Positions 1 through 11,400 of a DNA stretch of 64,000 nt are shown in pieces. The stretch is from positions 937,501-1,001,500 of the forward strand of contig CAUEEP010000729.1 in the NCBI GenBank assembly GCA_958450365.1, given 5' to 3'. Position numbers and translations under genes: made by a program. A model generated the notes under the pieces. The model saw nothing but the letters and a program-made list of their open reading frames with translations, ran no database searches and was not told the DNA's origin. The stretch comes from Mesorhabditis belari (taxonomy: Eukaryota; Nematoda; Chromadorea; Rhabditida; Rhabditidae). Each line of letters starts with the position of its first letter. The first letter of the stretch is position 1.

Positions 1-117
1 TTCAGAATTCATTTTCAAAGCCTAAAATATAGATTCATTCGCCATTTTAGCCTTCTTTCCTTTTTAGGACATTAACAATTCTAATTCTTATTCTTTTACT
101 AACAAAACGATTTCCAG

Positions 118-335
118 TAATCTTTCATCACTTCCACATCGTGTTTTAATGCGACGTCATCGTCGAGAGAAACCTAGAGTCGATTCATGGTTAGCAACAA
201 GTTATGAAGAAGATGATGACACCAAAAGACACTATAAATTCAAAAATCCATCAAAACCAGAGAATAACAAAGAAAAAGAGGACAAGACACTCGACGAGTT
301 GCTCAATGATGTCGTCACAACGAAAAGTCCAGTTT
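118..335 (+). CDS. Exon of an upstream gene, probably unc-89 (partial)
   Basis: An open stretch follows a good acceptor (GATTTCCAG at 109-117). It encodes a basic then acidic, Lys/Glu-rich low-complexity peptide containing WLATSYEEDDD and ending near KTLDELLNDVVTT. The frame meets a stop at the end, or it splices at a weak GTTTGA donor near 335. No domain is recognised. It lies just upstream of the unc-89 kinase exons on the same strand, so membership of unc-89 is inferred only from position. Start and end are uncertain. Confidence 0.4.
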
Positions 336-479
336 GATAACTTAATCTATTGTAGTTCTATTGTAGTTCATAAGCTCTAACTGTGCTCTAACAGCCAGCT
401 TTATAGCTAATCTCTTCAATAACTATTTACTTACATTCTAAAGAAGCTAGTGTACTGTACTCAAGTTTGTGAGTCTAAC

Positions 480-600
480 AGCTAGCTAATTTAGCTAGCT
501 AGCTAGATTAGCTAGCTGTCTGTCTGTCTATTAGCTAGCTAGCTAGTTAGACTAGCTAGCTAGTTAGCTAATCTAGCTAACTTCTTATGCATAGCTAGGG
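480..600. repeat. AGCT-rich tetranucleotide tract
   Basis: Dense GCTAGCTAG runs mixed with GTCTGTCT, self-complementary so capable of slipped or hairpin structures. Confidence 0.6.
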
Positions 601-672
601 ATCAAGTGTTGATTGTTAGGCAGTTATAGGATACAGTAATCTGTTAGATATTGTTAGATAAATTTTAGAGCC

Positions 673-787
673 CCTCAAAACAAGCAAAGGAAAGCCAAAG
701 GGGAAAGCGGGTGGAAAAAGCAGTGGAAAATCGCGTCGATCGCTCGACGAGGACACAATTTTTGATGAAATGTTCAATGAAATTTGA
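673..787 (+). CDS. Possible alternative terminal exon (Lys/Gly-rich tail)
   Basis: After the acceptor ATTTTAG a short frame encodes a Lys/Gly/Ser-rich tail ending SLDEDTIFDEMFNEI and a TGA stop. The ending resembles the KTLDELLNDVV motif at the end of the preceding exon, which suggests the two belong to one protein. C. elegans unc-89 is known to make a large isoform without kinase domains as well as kinase-bearing ones. A stop here, before the kinase exons, would fit such an isoform end, but this is inference. Confidence 0.35.
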
Positions 788-920
788 ATCACTCTACTAA
801 TTTGAATCGCTCAAAAAGCAATACTTTCTCCTTGATCTGATTATTTCACTTTTTCTGTTGATTGATCAATAAAACTTCTCTAACCCAATGAAAATCTTTT
901 AGGCTAAAGACCATAAAAGC

Positions 921-1334
921 TCTATTAGAACCCCCCCCTATCGGAGCGTCGCGTAGTCGAAGTTTACTCTCAAACAAACACTCATATCTTGACACCAGTA
1001 CGTTTGTTTCTGTTCGATTAGGTATCAAATTAAAGCAGAGAGAATGGGTGATTTTTTGAGATATAATACAGATTTACAGCTTTAACCAGTGCCAAGAAAA
1101 AATGATTGAAAGGTAGCAAAAAAAAAGCTGATTTTTCATCATTTTTCAATCATTTTTTCTTGGCACTGGTTAAAGCTGTAAATCTGTATTATATCTCAAA
1201 AAATCACCCATTCTCTCTACTTTAATTTGATGCCTAAACGAGCAGAAACAAACGTACTGGTGCTGAGATATGAGTGGTTCTTTGAGTGTAAACTTCGACT
1301 ACGCGACGCTCCGATAGAGGGGGGTTCTATTAGA
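921..1334. mobile_element. Palindromic MITE, ~410 bp
   Basis: Two ~195-bp arms, nearly identical in inverse orientation, around a short A/T centre at ~1112-1132. The outer end reads CTATTAGAACCCCCCC, then CGGAGCGTCGCGTAGTCGAA. A half copy lies at 42941-43165 and a relative with GGAGCGTTTCGTAGTCTAGC at 14069-14290. Confidence 0.75.
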
Positions 1335-2167
1335 CCTTTTACGATCAATAATCTATATCAATAGCTTTTTTTTCAGAAAATCTCGTGTTCTTCACATTTT
1401 CAAGATCACAAAATACAAGTAAAGAAGGCGATTAACAGCTCAAAGTCAAAGTGTGCATTTATTAAAGTCGAAAGGATGAATCTAGGATGTTAGACAGTGT
1501 CAGAGCACAAAGTAGAGTGATAGCCTCTGTCATAGACTGTTACTTTGAGCTCTACTACACAGCTCTACTACGACAAAGTACACAAAATAGATTGTCTTTG
1601 TAGAAGAGTCGTTTCGAGGTTGACAACTGACTCGCGCACTTTTTTTCTTCAATGGCTTTGTCGTAACATTCACTTTCACACATTCAAACTCAAAACACAT
1701 GTGGGTTTTCTTGGGCCTTTGAGTTCCTCGTATTTTGTAATTCTACGTATTCTACGTAATTCATTCTACGTATTCTATCGTAGCATCGTTTTCTTCGTAA
1801 TCAATCTATTTAATCAATCCATTTAATGTTTATCAAGTTAGTTATGCTTTTTTTGTTTTTATTTTTACAATGACGTGATAATTTATTTGATTAGGCTAAA
1901 ATTTTGCTATTTACAGAACTAGGTTTTGGCTTTTTAAAAGCTTTTCAAAAGGCTTTTCAAACATTGGCTTTTCAAAAGAACACTCTTCAACCAAAATTTT
2001 ACAATTTGATTCTGATTTTGATCAAAAAGATCAAAAGAATTTTATCTAAATGTAATCAAAAGCACTAAAATCTTCATGATTATCAAAACTTAATAAATCT
2101 ATAAGAACTACAATAGAACAATAGGATCTATTAGACGATTAGAATAACCTGGACAATTACTTAATCT

Positions 2168-3621
2168 ATTGGGATGGTGAATTGAAAACTGCGGGCTATT
2201 GTCATATGTGAGAGTTTGAGCACTTTCTTCAAAAGAAACCTATTCTAGTGTCAATGGAAAAAAAGACTGAAAAAATAAAACACGACGAAAGACTGAAAAA
2301 TTCTTTGCGGCGGGGCCCTTTTATTGCGTCGGGTTACGGTAGTTTCCGACGTTTGGCGCGGAAACGTCTGAAGGTACGGTGGACGGTCCGAAAGGCATCT
2401 GTCCGCCAGAATTTTATTATTTCAAGAGAGAATTCCTATTTACTTTTTCAATTATTTATTATTTATTATTATTTTTAATTTATTGGGTTGGTGAATTGAA
2501 AACTGCGGGCTATTGTCATATGTGACAGTTTGAGCACTTTCTTCGAAAGAAACCCATTTTGGTGTCAATGGAAAAGTTGTAGAGAATCAAAAATCAAGCT
2601 TCTATCCAAATTTTCAGAACGATTCAAAAACTGGTTTTCAAGAAATGCCAAATTTACGAATTTTCACAAATGAAATGACGGAAAAGGAGGGGGAGGGGAG
2701 GGAGGTTACGGTATCTGTCTGTCTTTCTGTCTGTCTTTCTGTCTGTCTTTCTGTCTGTCTTTCTGTCTGTCTTTCTGTCTGTCTTTCTGTCTGTCTTTCT
2801 GTCTGTCTTTCTGTCTGTCTTTCTGTCTGTCTTTCTGTCTGTCTTTCTGTCTGTCTTTCTGTCTGTCTGTCTTTCTGTCTGCCCTACTGTACGGGCATTT
2901 TTTCAGCCGTATTTTGACCAATATTTCATTTTGCATGGATTTTATATTTTAAGTTGTTTTTGGTGTCATTCGATGCGTAATTTCATTCTTCATCAAATGA
3001 TCGTTTAAATAGTCAATATATTGGGTTGGTGAATTGAAAACTGCGGGCTATTGTCATATGTCCCTTTTTGAGCACTTTCTTCAAAAGAAGCCTATTCTGG
3101 TGTCAATGGAAAAGTTGTAGAGAATCAAAAATCAAGCTTAGATCCAAATTTTCAGAACGATTCAAAAACTGGCTTTCAAGAAATGCCAAATTTACGCCAA
3201 GAAATGCCAATTTTCACAACACTTGCATTTTAAGCGAAACTACTAAGTGTATCTTTTTGGAAATTTGGCTATAAGCCTAATTTTTGATTCTCTACAACTT
3301 TTCTATTGAGACTAAAATGGGTTTCTTTTGAAGAAAGTGCTCAAACTGGGACATTCCTCCATTTTTGAGTCTCCAGTCCTCCATTTTTGAGTCTCCAGTC
3401 CTCCATTTTTGAGTCTCCAGTCCTCCATTTTTGAGTCTTCACACTTGTCTCACACACAAACCAAAATCCTACTACGAAAGGGGAATCTAAAAATTGCCTG
3501 TAAAATGGGCAGAAGTCGTCAATAATAATGGAAATTATTTGGAATGAATTCATGGTTTTATGTTCAATAAATTTTATTTCAAGGACTTTGAGTTGGCAGT
3601 TTTCAATTCACCAACCCAATA
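2168..3621. mobile_element. Nested mariner-like MITE cluster
   Basis: The end sequence TTGGGTTGGTGAATTGAAAA appears at about 2168 (one mismatch), 2481 and 3020 on the + strand and in complement at 3596-3621. Internal segments (GAGCACTTTCTTC, AATCAAAAATCAAGCTT) recur in both orientations. It looks like insertions of one family into itself. No transposase. Confidence 0.65.
2714..2881. repeat. (CTTTCTGTCTGT)n 12-bp minisatellite
   Basis: About 13 copies inside the MITE cluster. It keeps an open frame on both strands, but this is an artefact of the repeat. Confidence 0.85.
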
Positions 3622-4045
3622 TAAGAACTACAATAGAAAAATAGGATCTATTAGACGATTAGAATAACCTAGACAATTACTTAATCTAGCTAACAATGAT
3701 TACAATGATCTACAAATCGTAAAGAGCTGGCTGTCACTACAATATTGAGTGATGTGGTGGGGAAAAGAAAAGGGAAGGAAAGAAGGAAAGAAAGGAAGAA
3801 AGAAAGAAGAAAGAAAGAAGAAAGAAGAAAAGAAAAGTGATCAAGAGAAGAAAATTTAAGAGCAAAAGAAGCTGGGCCATTTTCTGCTCAAGCACATTTG
3901 GTGTAGGGGAGGCTGGGACTCAAGGAGTCGGTTGTACGACCTCCTTTCCTTCAACTTTCCCAGTCTATCTCAGTCACAAATGAAAAGAACACATTGAGTC
4001 CATATTTTCTTATTTCTCCTTTTTTATTTTATTATTGTTTTAAAG

Positions 4046-7000
4046 GATTTAAAGGAGATGAAAGGCTACAATCATCGAATTCACTGGTTACAGTAAGTTA
4101 GGAAAGGGTTTAGACTGAAAAAGTCACTTGTAAAAGAAACCTTTCTGCATTCCTCATTGCTCATATGCAAAGCTAGTATCAAACTTTTGTGGACTAAGCG
4201 CACTTAATCCCAATTCAATTGTTAATACTTTAATGTTTGTTACCGTATTTTCTCTAATAGTAGTGCACCTTCAGCGAGCCGAGTTGATGCCTATTTTATG
4301 GTTTCCAAAGCTTTCCTAGAGACTCAACACTTAAATCCCCTGCTAGATCTCATCGTCAGCTACATTTTCCGATCCCACAAAGATAGGTTCTGATAAGCGG
4401 TTCTCGAGATTTCGAGAAATTTCGAGCAAACGAGGAGTCTAAAGTTGGTCGAGGGATCGAGGACGAGGGTCAACTTTAGACGCCTTGTTCTCAGCTCAAT
4501 TTTGAGATATTTTTCTGTTTAATATACGAAAAGATAGCCCTTAATGTCCTCTATACAAAGATATAAAAAGATAAGAATAATATTAGCTCTAGGAAAAGTT
4601 ATAGACGATCAAAGCTGGGGTGCTTACCGTATTTCCTCTCCCTCTCTCGACCAACTTTAAAACCCCTCGTTCTCAGCCCCATTTTAAGATATTTTTATGT
4701 GTAATATACTAAAAGATAGCCCTTAATGTCTTCTATATTTTGGTATATAAAGCATAAAAATATCTTAAAATGGGGTTGAGAACGAGGCGTCTAAAGTTGA
4801 CCTTAATCCCCGTCCCCTCGACCAACTTTAGACGCCTCGTTCTTCACTCCATTTTGAGATGTTTTTATGGTTTATATACCAAAAGATAGAAGACATTAAG
4901 GGCTATCTTTTAGTATATTACACATAAAAATATCTTAAAATGGGGCTGAGAACGAGGAGTTTAAAGTTGGTCGAAGGGTTATGGATAAGGGTCAACTTTA
5001 GCCGCCTCGTTCTGAACTCCATTTTGAGATATTTTTATGTTTAATATACGAAAAGATAGCCCTTAATTTCTTCTATATTTTGGTATATAAAGCATAAAAA
5101 TATCTTAAAATGGGGTTGAGAACCAGGGGGTTAATCAGGGTGCACTACTATTTGAGAAAATACGGTAACTGAATGTTTAACTTAAGAACGGAATATCTAG
5201 CTTAATAACAGAATATCTAATTCGATAACTGAATATCTAAAAGAAACGAGAAGTCAAATGCAACTAAATGACAAATTAGAGCCCATTTTAGAGCCACTGG
5301 GAGTGTGTTAGGCGAGTTGACTCATCCTGGAGTTCGTATTCCAGAACCCGAAGGAATAGAGCGGTTAGTTTTTTAAAAAACTGTTAATTTTATAGTAGTT
5401 CTTTATAGAACTACTATAAAGTTAATAGAGTTTTATAGTATTTTATAGAACTACTATAAAATAGTATTATAGTTCTTTATAGTTAAATCATCAATCTAAA
5501 TAGATAATATTTAATTCTTGGAGATCTGGCTTGTGTCTGGCTGGTGTCTGAAAAATCTGGCACAAGGAAAACCGAAGCCAATTGGATTCTCTAGCGAATT
5601 TGGTTCTCTAGCCAGTTCTGGGAGATCTGGCTTGTGTCTGGCTTGTGTCTGAAAAATCTCGCACAAGGAAAACCGAAACCAATTCTATTCTCTAGCCAAT
5701 TCACTTCTCTAGCCAATTCTCTAGCCAATTCTCTAGCCAATTCTCTAGCCAGTTCTCTAGCCAATTCGATTCTCTAGCCAATTCTCTAGCCAATTCTCTA
5801 GCCAATTCTCTAGCCAATTCTCTAGCCAATTCTCTAGCCAATTCTCTAGCCAGTTCACTTCTCTAGCCAATTCTCTAGCCAATTCTCTAGCCAATTCTCT
5901 AGCCAATTCTCTAGCCAGTTCTCTAGCCAATTCGATTCTCTAGCCAATTCTCTAGCCAATTCTCTAGCCAATTCTCTAGCCAATTCTCTAGCCAGTTCAC
6001 TTCTCTAGCCAATTCTCTAGCCAATTCTCTAGCCAATTCTCTAGCCAGTTCACTTCTCTAGCCAATTCTCTAGCCAATTCTCTAGCCAATTCTCTAGCCA
6101 ATTCTCTAGCCAGTTCACTTCTCTAGCCAATTCTCTAGCCAGTTCACTTCTCTAGCCAATTCTCTAGCCAATTCTCTAGCCAATTCTCTAGCCAATTCTC
6201 TAGCCAATTCTCTAGCCAGTTCACTTCTCTAGCCAATTCTCTAGCCAGTTCAATTCTCTAGCCAATTCACTTCTCTAGCCAATTCTCTAGCCAATTCTCT
6301 AGCCAATTCACTTCTCTAGCCAATTCTCTAGCCAATTCTCTAGCCAGTTCAATTCTCTAGCCAATTCACTTCTCTAGCCAATTCTCTAGCCAATTCTCTA
6401 GCCAGTTCAATTCAATCCAATCATTCAAATCAACTAATCGATCTAATTTTTATCATTTAAACAAAAAAAAGAGCAAAATAATCATTTATAATTTTTCTTT
6501 AGTGAACGATTAGTGAGAGTGTTCACGAAACAGCTTTTGACAGCTCTTGGACACATGCACGCACAAGGACTAGCTCATTTAGGTAAAATCTATTTGGTTT
6601 TGGATTAGTTATTCGAATTCTACTTGTTAAATATCTAATATTTAATAATTTAAATATTTATCAAATTGAGATCTCCGCCCAGAAAGCATTCTCTTACAAG
6701 ATGACAAGTTGATCTTAGCCGATTTTGGCTCAAGTCGGTGAGTAGTTGTCTTGTACTTTGTGCTCTCGTAAACACCCATTCTCTGGGGCGATTGATTCGT
6801 CTAAGGTGCGCCAAAAGGTGCGCCAAGAGTCGTGCGTTTACAAGAGCACAAAGTGCAAATGAATTTTCTTGAATTTTCTCCAGGAAACTCGATCGAACGG
6901 GAACAATTCGCGAGTCGATTAAAGGAAGTCCCGAGTTTGTGTCCCCAGAGGTACAGTAGCACAAAGATTTTAGATTTTAGATTAAACAATCAAAGATTTT

Positions 7001-8456
7001 TGATTTCAATCGATTTAGAATCTGGATTTAATCTGGATTTGCATTTTATCGAGAAACATTTCATCGAAAAATCTCTTTCAGATCGTCAACGGCCAGCCGA
7101 TTACTTTGGCTAGTGATTTGTGGAGTGTAGGCACGCTCACATATATCTTGTAAGTTATATCCTGTTTGGCAGCTCAATGGTAGAGCATCTGAGCATGATT
7201 GAAGTAAAAAAGTAAAAACATCTGGAACCAAGCGGAATCGAACCCCCGACCTCCTACTTCCCATGCTGATGCTCTACCACTGAGCCATCGGTGCCTTGTT
7301 TCCCCAAGAAGAAATAAGAAAGATAAGGAACCCAAGGGATTCTAAGGGCCCGGAAATTCCTTTCTCTTTCTTCCTTCTCTTCTTTCTCTTTCTTATTTCT
7401 TCATCGGGAAACAAGACGCTGATAGATCAGTGGTAGAGTGTCAGCCTGGCAAACAGAAGATCGAGGGTTCAATTCCCCTTGCTTCCAAATTTTTTGCCAT
7501 TTGCTTTACTTTATTTACAACTAAGTAAAGCTGACTTGGCTTGACCCTAAGCATTAAGTTTTCCATTACAAGAACAGTTTTAAGCCTAAAAACTTTAGAT
7601 TAACTGGTGTCTCACCATTTCACGGGGACAACGACGCTGAGACACTCAAAAATGTCTCAAAAGGATCTTTCAGAACTGATACTGAGGTTGGGATGGAAAA
7701 TTTCTTGATTTTCAGGAATGGAATGCGTTTTCAGGAATGGAATGTGTTCTCCTTGTCGGCGAAGGCGTTTATTCAGAAGTTGTTGACCTTTGATCCAAAG
7801 TGAGTTTCCTGTTCATCGATCAAATTGATCTATTCAAATTGATCTATTCAAATTGATCTATTCAAATTGATCTATTCAAATTGATCTATTCAAATTGATC
7901 TATTCAAATTGATCTATTCAAATTGATCTATTCAAATTGATCTATTCAAATTGATCAATCTATTCTAATAGCTAATAAACGTGGCGAAAAATGGCAAAAA
8001 ACCGATTGCTTACCACCCGAGGGGATTGAACCCTCGACCCTGGATCGACCTCTCGCTTACCAACCTGATGCTTTACCACTGAGCCACCGGCACCTTTGCC
8101 TCCAAAGAAAAAATAAGAAACACAAGGAGCCCACGGTTCAAAATTCGATTCAGACCCCCGGGTCCTTCTCTTTCTTCTCTTTCTCCCTTATCTTTCCTAT
8201 TTCTTCCCAGTCAAACAAGGCCTGATAGCTCAGTGGTAGAGCGTTCCCTGTCGATAGACAGAGGGTCGAGGGTTCGATTCCCTTCGGCTGCTTTGTGACT
8301 CATTTCTTCACTTTTTTCATTTTTAATTCTCAACTCAGTTCTCGTCCTTCCGTCAAAGACGCTTTATGCAGTGAGTGGCTAGCTGAGACATCACTCGTCA
8401 ATTCTTCTCTTTCCGCTGATTCACTTCGCGAGTTTCGTTACAAACACAAATGGCTT
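4046..8456 (+). CDS. unc-89: UNC-89 kinase-like domain 1 (PK1) exons
   Basis: Exons at approximately 4046-4092, 5292-5363, 6503-6582, 6671-6737, 6884-6950, 7082-7149, 7599-7686, 7735-7799 and 8339-8456 join in frame. They give a kinase C-lobe: catalytic loop GLAHLDLRPESILL (HRD is HLD, the loop Asn is Ser), then ADFGSS, then SPEFVSPE in place of APE, then SDLWSVGTLTYILL, LTGVSPFHGDNDAETL and a helix ending SRPSVKDALCSEWL. The intron at 7687-7734 ends in a duplicated acceptor (GAATGGAATG repeated). I cannot find a glycine loop or VAIK lysine between 0.8 and 4 kb, so only the C-lobe is visible. The first two exons are small and less certain. Two tRNA-like hairpin elements sit in introns here. 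Confidence 0.8.
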
Positions 8457-11400
8457 GTGAGTTTTAAAATAAAAATCCTTTGATCAAGATCAAAATCCTT
8501 TGACATCTGTTTCGAATCTCTTTCGATTTCAAATCTTTTCTATTCTTTCACTTATTTTACTTCAAAAATGCCTATTTGTTTATTCCTGGAGCGATTTTTG
8601 AAAAAAAAAAGCGGTTAAAAAGGTAGTTGTTGGCAAGTTAGACTGGTTTTGGAAATGGATTAATGCTAATTCTTTGGCTCTTGTCGGCTTTCCAAATATT
8701 TTGAATAGCCAAGCTTTGATCGTCGATAACTTTGCCCAGAGCTAATATTGTTCTTATCTTTTTATATCTTTGTATAGATGACTTATCAACCTTTCTAATG
8801 ACACTAAATACAGCTTGATTCGATAATCCAGTCAAGAAAGATCAGCTAACCATCATCAGCTAACGCAGAGTAAACGAGGCTGATCTGACTCGAACATTAT
8901 ATTGCTTGATTTTCTCTTGACTGGATTATCCAATCAAGCTGTATTTAGTGTCATTAGAAAGGTTGATAAGCCCTCTATACAAAGATATAAAAAGATAAAA
9001 ATAATATTAACTCTAAGCAAAGTTATAGACGATCAAAGCTGGGGTGCTTATGGTATTTCCTCTATCCCTCTCGATAATCTTTAAACCCTCGTTCACAACC
9101 CGATTTTGAGATATTTTTATGTCTAATATACCAAAAGATAGTCCTTAATTTCTTCTATATTTTGGTATATTAAACATAAAAATATCTCAAAATTGAGCTG
9201 AGAACGAGGCGTCTAAAGTTGGTTGAGCGGTCGAGGATGAGTCAACTTTAGACGCCTCGTTCTCAGCTCAATTTTGAGATATTTTTATGTTTAATATACC
9301 AAAAGATAGAAGACATTAAGGGCTATCTTTTAGTATATAAAACATAAAAATATCTTAAAATGGGGTTGAGAACGAGGGGGGAAAATTTGAGGGTAGGGGT
9401 TTGTTAGAGGAAATATGGTCTTTAAAATAACCAAAAAACCGAGAAAATTCAATTGTTTTAGTGCCCAGTATTTCAATCTAATAGTAAACAAAGAAATGTA
9501 AGTAAAGCAGTGAATTCTGGAGATAGAAAAGCTTTCAGTGAAAAGAGATTGAGAGTGAAAGGCTCAGGAGTCGGGGTTGAGAGGGCAAATAATTCCCTCT
9601 TCTTTCTTTCTTCCTTTCTTTCCTTTCTTTCTTTCTTTCTTTCTTTATCTATCAATCTATAATCTTTTAAAATCTTATTCTATAGATTCTATAAATATTT
9701 TTTCATCGAACTTTCAGGAACGACGAGTTTTTGTCCAACAAACACCCTCAAATCAACGCTACGAACAAATCGAGGTCAGTACTTTGTACACAAATAAACG
9801 CATACTTTCTGGTGTAGATGAAGAAAAAGGTGTACATGTACATGTACTAGAAAGGGTGGGTTTACAGAGATTAGAGATTCTTAGAGATTCTAGAGATTCT
9901 AGAGATTCTAGAGCTGCTAGAGCTGCTAGAGATTCTTAGAGATTCTAGAGTTTCTAGAGCTGCTAGAGTTTCTAGAGCTGCTAGAGCTACTAGAGCTGTT
10001 AGAGTTATCCGTTTTCTAATTTTCAAACAATTTTAGCTTTAATCTGTTCAATTTTTGACTTAATTTTTGTTAAATTAAAAGAATTTTTCTTATAAACTAA
10101 AAAAATGATAGATCCACCTTGATTTAACAGCTTTATTTTATAATTTTAACTAATAAACTCCAACAAAAACCCGCAACAAAAGATAACATAGATTTTCCGC
10201 CATTTTTGATAAGCATATTAAGTGATAAGCGACAGAGACGTTGTCGAAATCTCAATTTTGCGATGAGAAAACCGATTTGGACGCCTTTTGACCGATGTAT
10301 AGCCCACTCGAACAAATTTTCGCCAAGAATTTTTGATTCAAATTTGTAGAAAAGAGCTCAAGGATCATTTTGGTGCCACATGTGGGCTGATCCGAACATT
10401 TTTCACCGAGCTACAAGCGCGTGAAGCCAGCATACCAGAAAGTAACCCCCTTTTAACCACAGTACAAGGTTCAATTTTTGTCTCCTGAAATTTAAAACTT
10501 GTTTTTGGTGTTAAAACCTGAATTTTTATTCAAAATGTCTAGTTTCTGGGGCGAAAAACATGATGGATCTATTGGGTTGTCCAGTTATGAATGCGCGTTT
10601 TTTGCTATTTTGTAAATTTCTCAAGATACCGAAAAAATCAAGAAAAAGATATATATGAGTATTATTCGAAAGCTGAAGATCTCCTCTACATTTTGATATA
10701 AAAAGTTTTTGAATTTGTTCAGCTTTTGGGCAAATTGACTGCACAGAAGAAGAGGTGGCCAAAAAATGGAAGGGCGCCTTTGGATCAAGTTTTGGCTCCG
10801 CTCAAATTGAGTTAACCGTTTGATGTTTGGCCAATAGATATATCAATACAACGTTTTTTAAAATATAACAATTTCAGAGCATCTTTACTTTTCTGGACAG
10901 TTATTTTACACCATAAAACTTGAGGAATAGCTAAACTGAAATGGGTTTTTCGAAAACGACTTCTCCCTTTGTGCAGTCAATTGTGCCCAAAAGCTGAACA
11001 AATTCCAAGGGTTTTTATATCAAAATGTAGAGGAGATCTTCAGCTTTCGAATGATATATAACACTCATATACATCTGTTCGATATCTTGAGAAATTTACA
11101 AAATAGTAAAAACGCGCATTCATAACTGGACAACCCAATATATTAGAACTTCATATTGGAACCGTATTGGAACCGTATTGGAACCGTATTGGAACCCTAT
11201 TGGAACCGTATTAGAACTTAATAGGAACCGTATTGGAACCGTATTGGAACCATATTACCACTTAATAGGAACCGTATTGGAACCGTATTGGAACCATATT
11301 AGAACTTCATATAGGAACTGTATTGGAACCGTATTGGAACCGTATTGGAACCGTATTGGAACCATATTAGAACTTAATAGGAACCGTATTGGAACCATAT

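Larger units (their letters stand above)
788..4045. other. Non-coding stretch between first exons and PK1 exons
   Basis: Apart from the palindrome at 921-1334, the nested MITE cluster at 2168-3621 and the TCTG tract, I find no coding exon. Frames at 1545-1826 and 2248-2478 lack splice support and the latter lies within a MITE copy. Confidence 0.5.

Noticed and set aside
2645..2936. Open frames of Cys-Leu-Ser or Asp-Arg-Gln-Lys repeats on both strands
   Set aside because: Both are produced by the 12-bp TCTG repeat.
5520..6408. Possible CRISPR-like array because of regular spacing
   Set aside because: Contiguous 12-bp units without unique spacers in a eukaryotic intron; it is a minisatellite.
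6801..7264. Overlapping minus- and plus-strand frames around PK1 exons
   Set aside because: Shadows of kinase exons and tRNA-like DNA; they cross validated splice sites.
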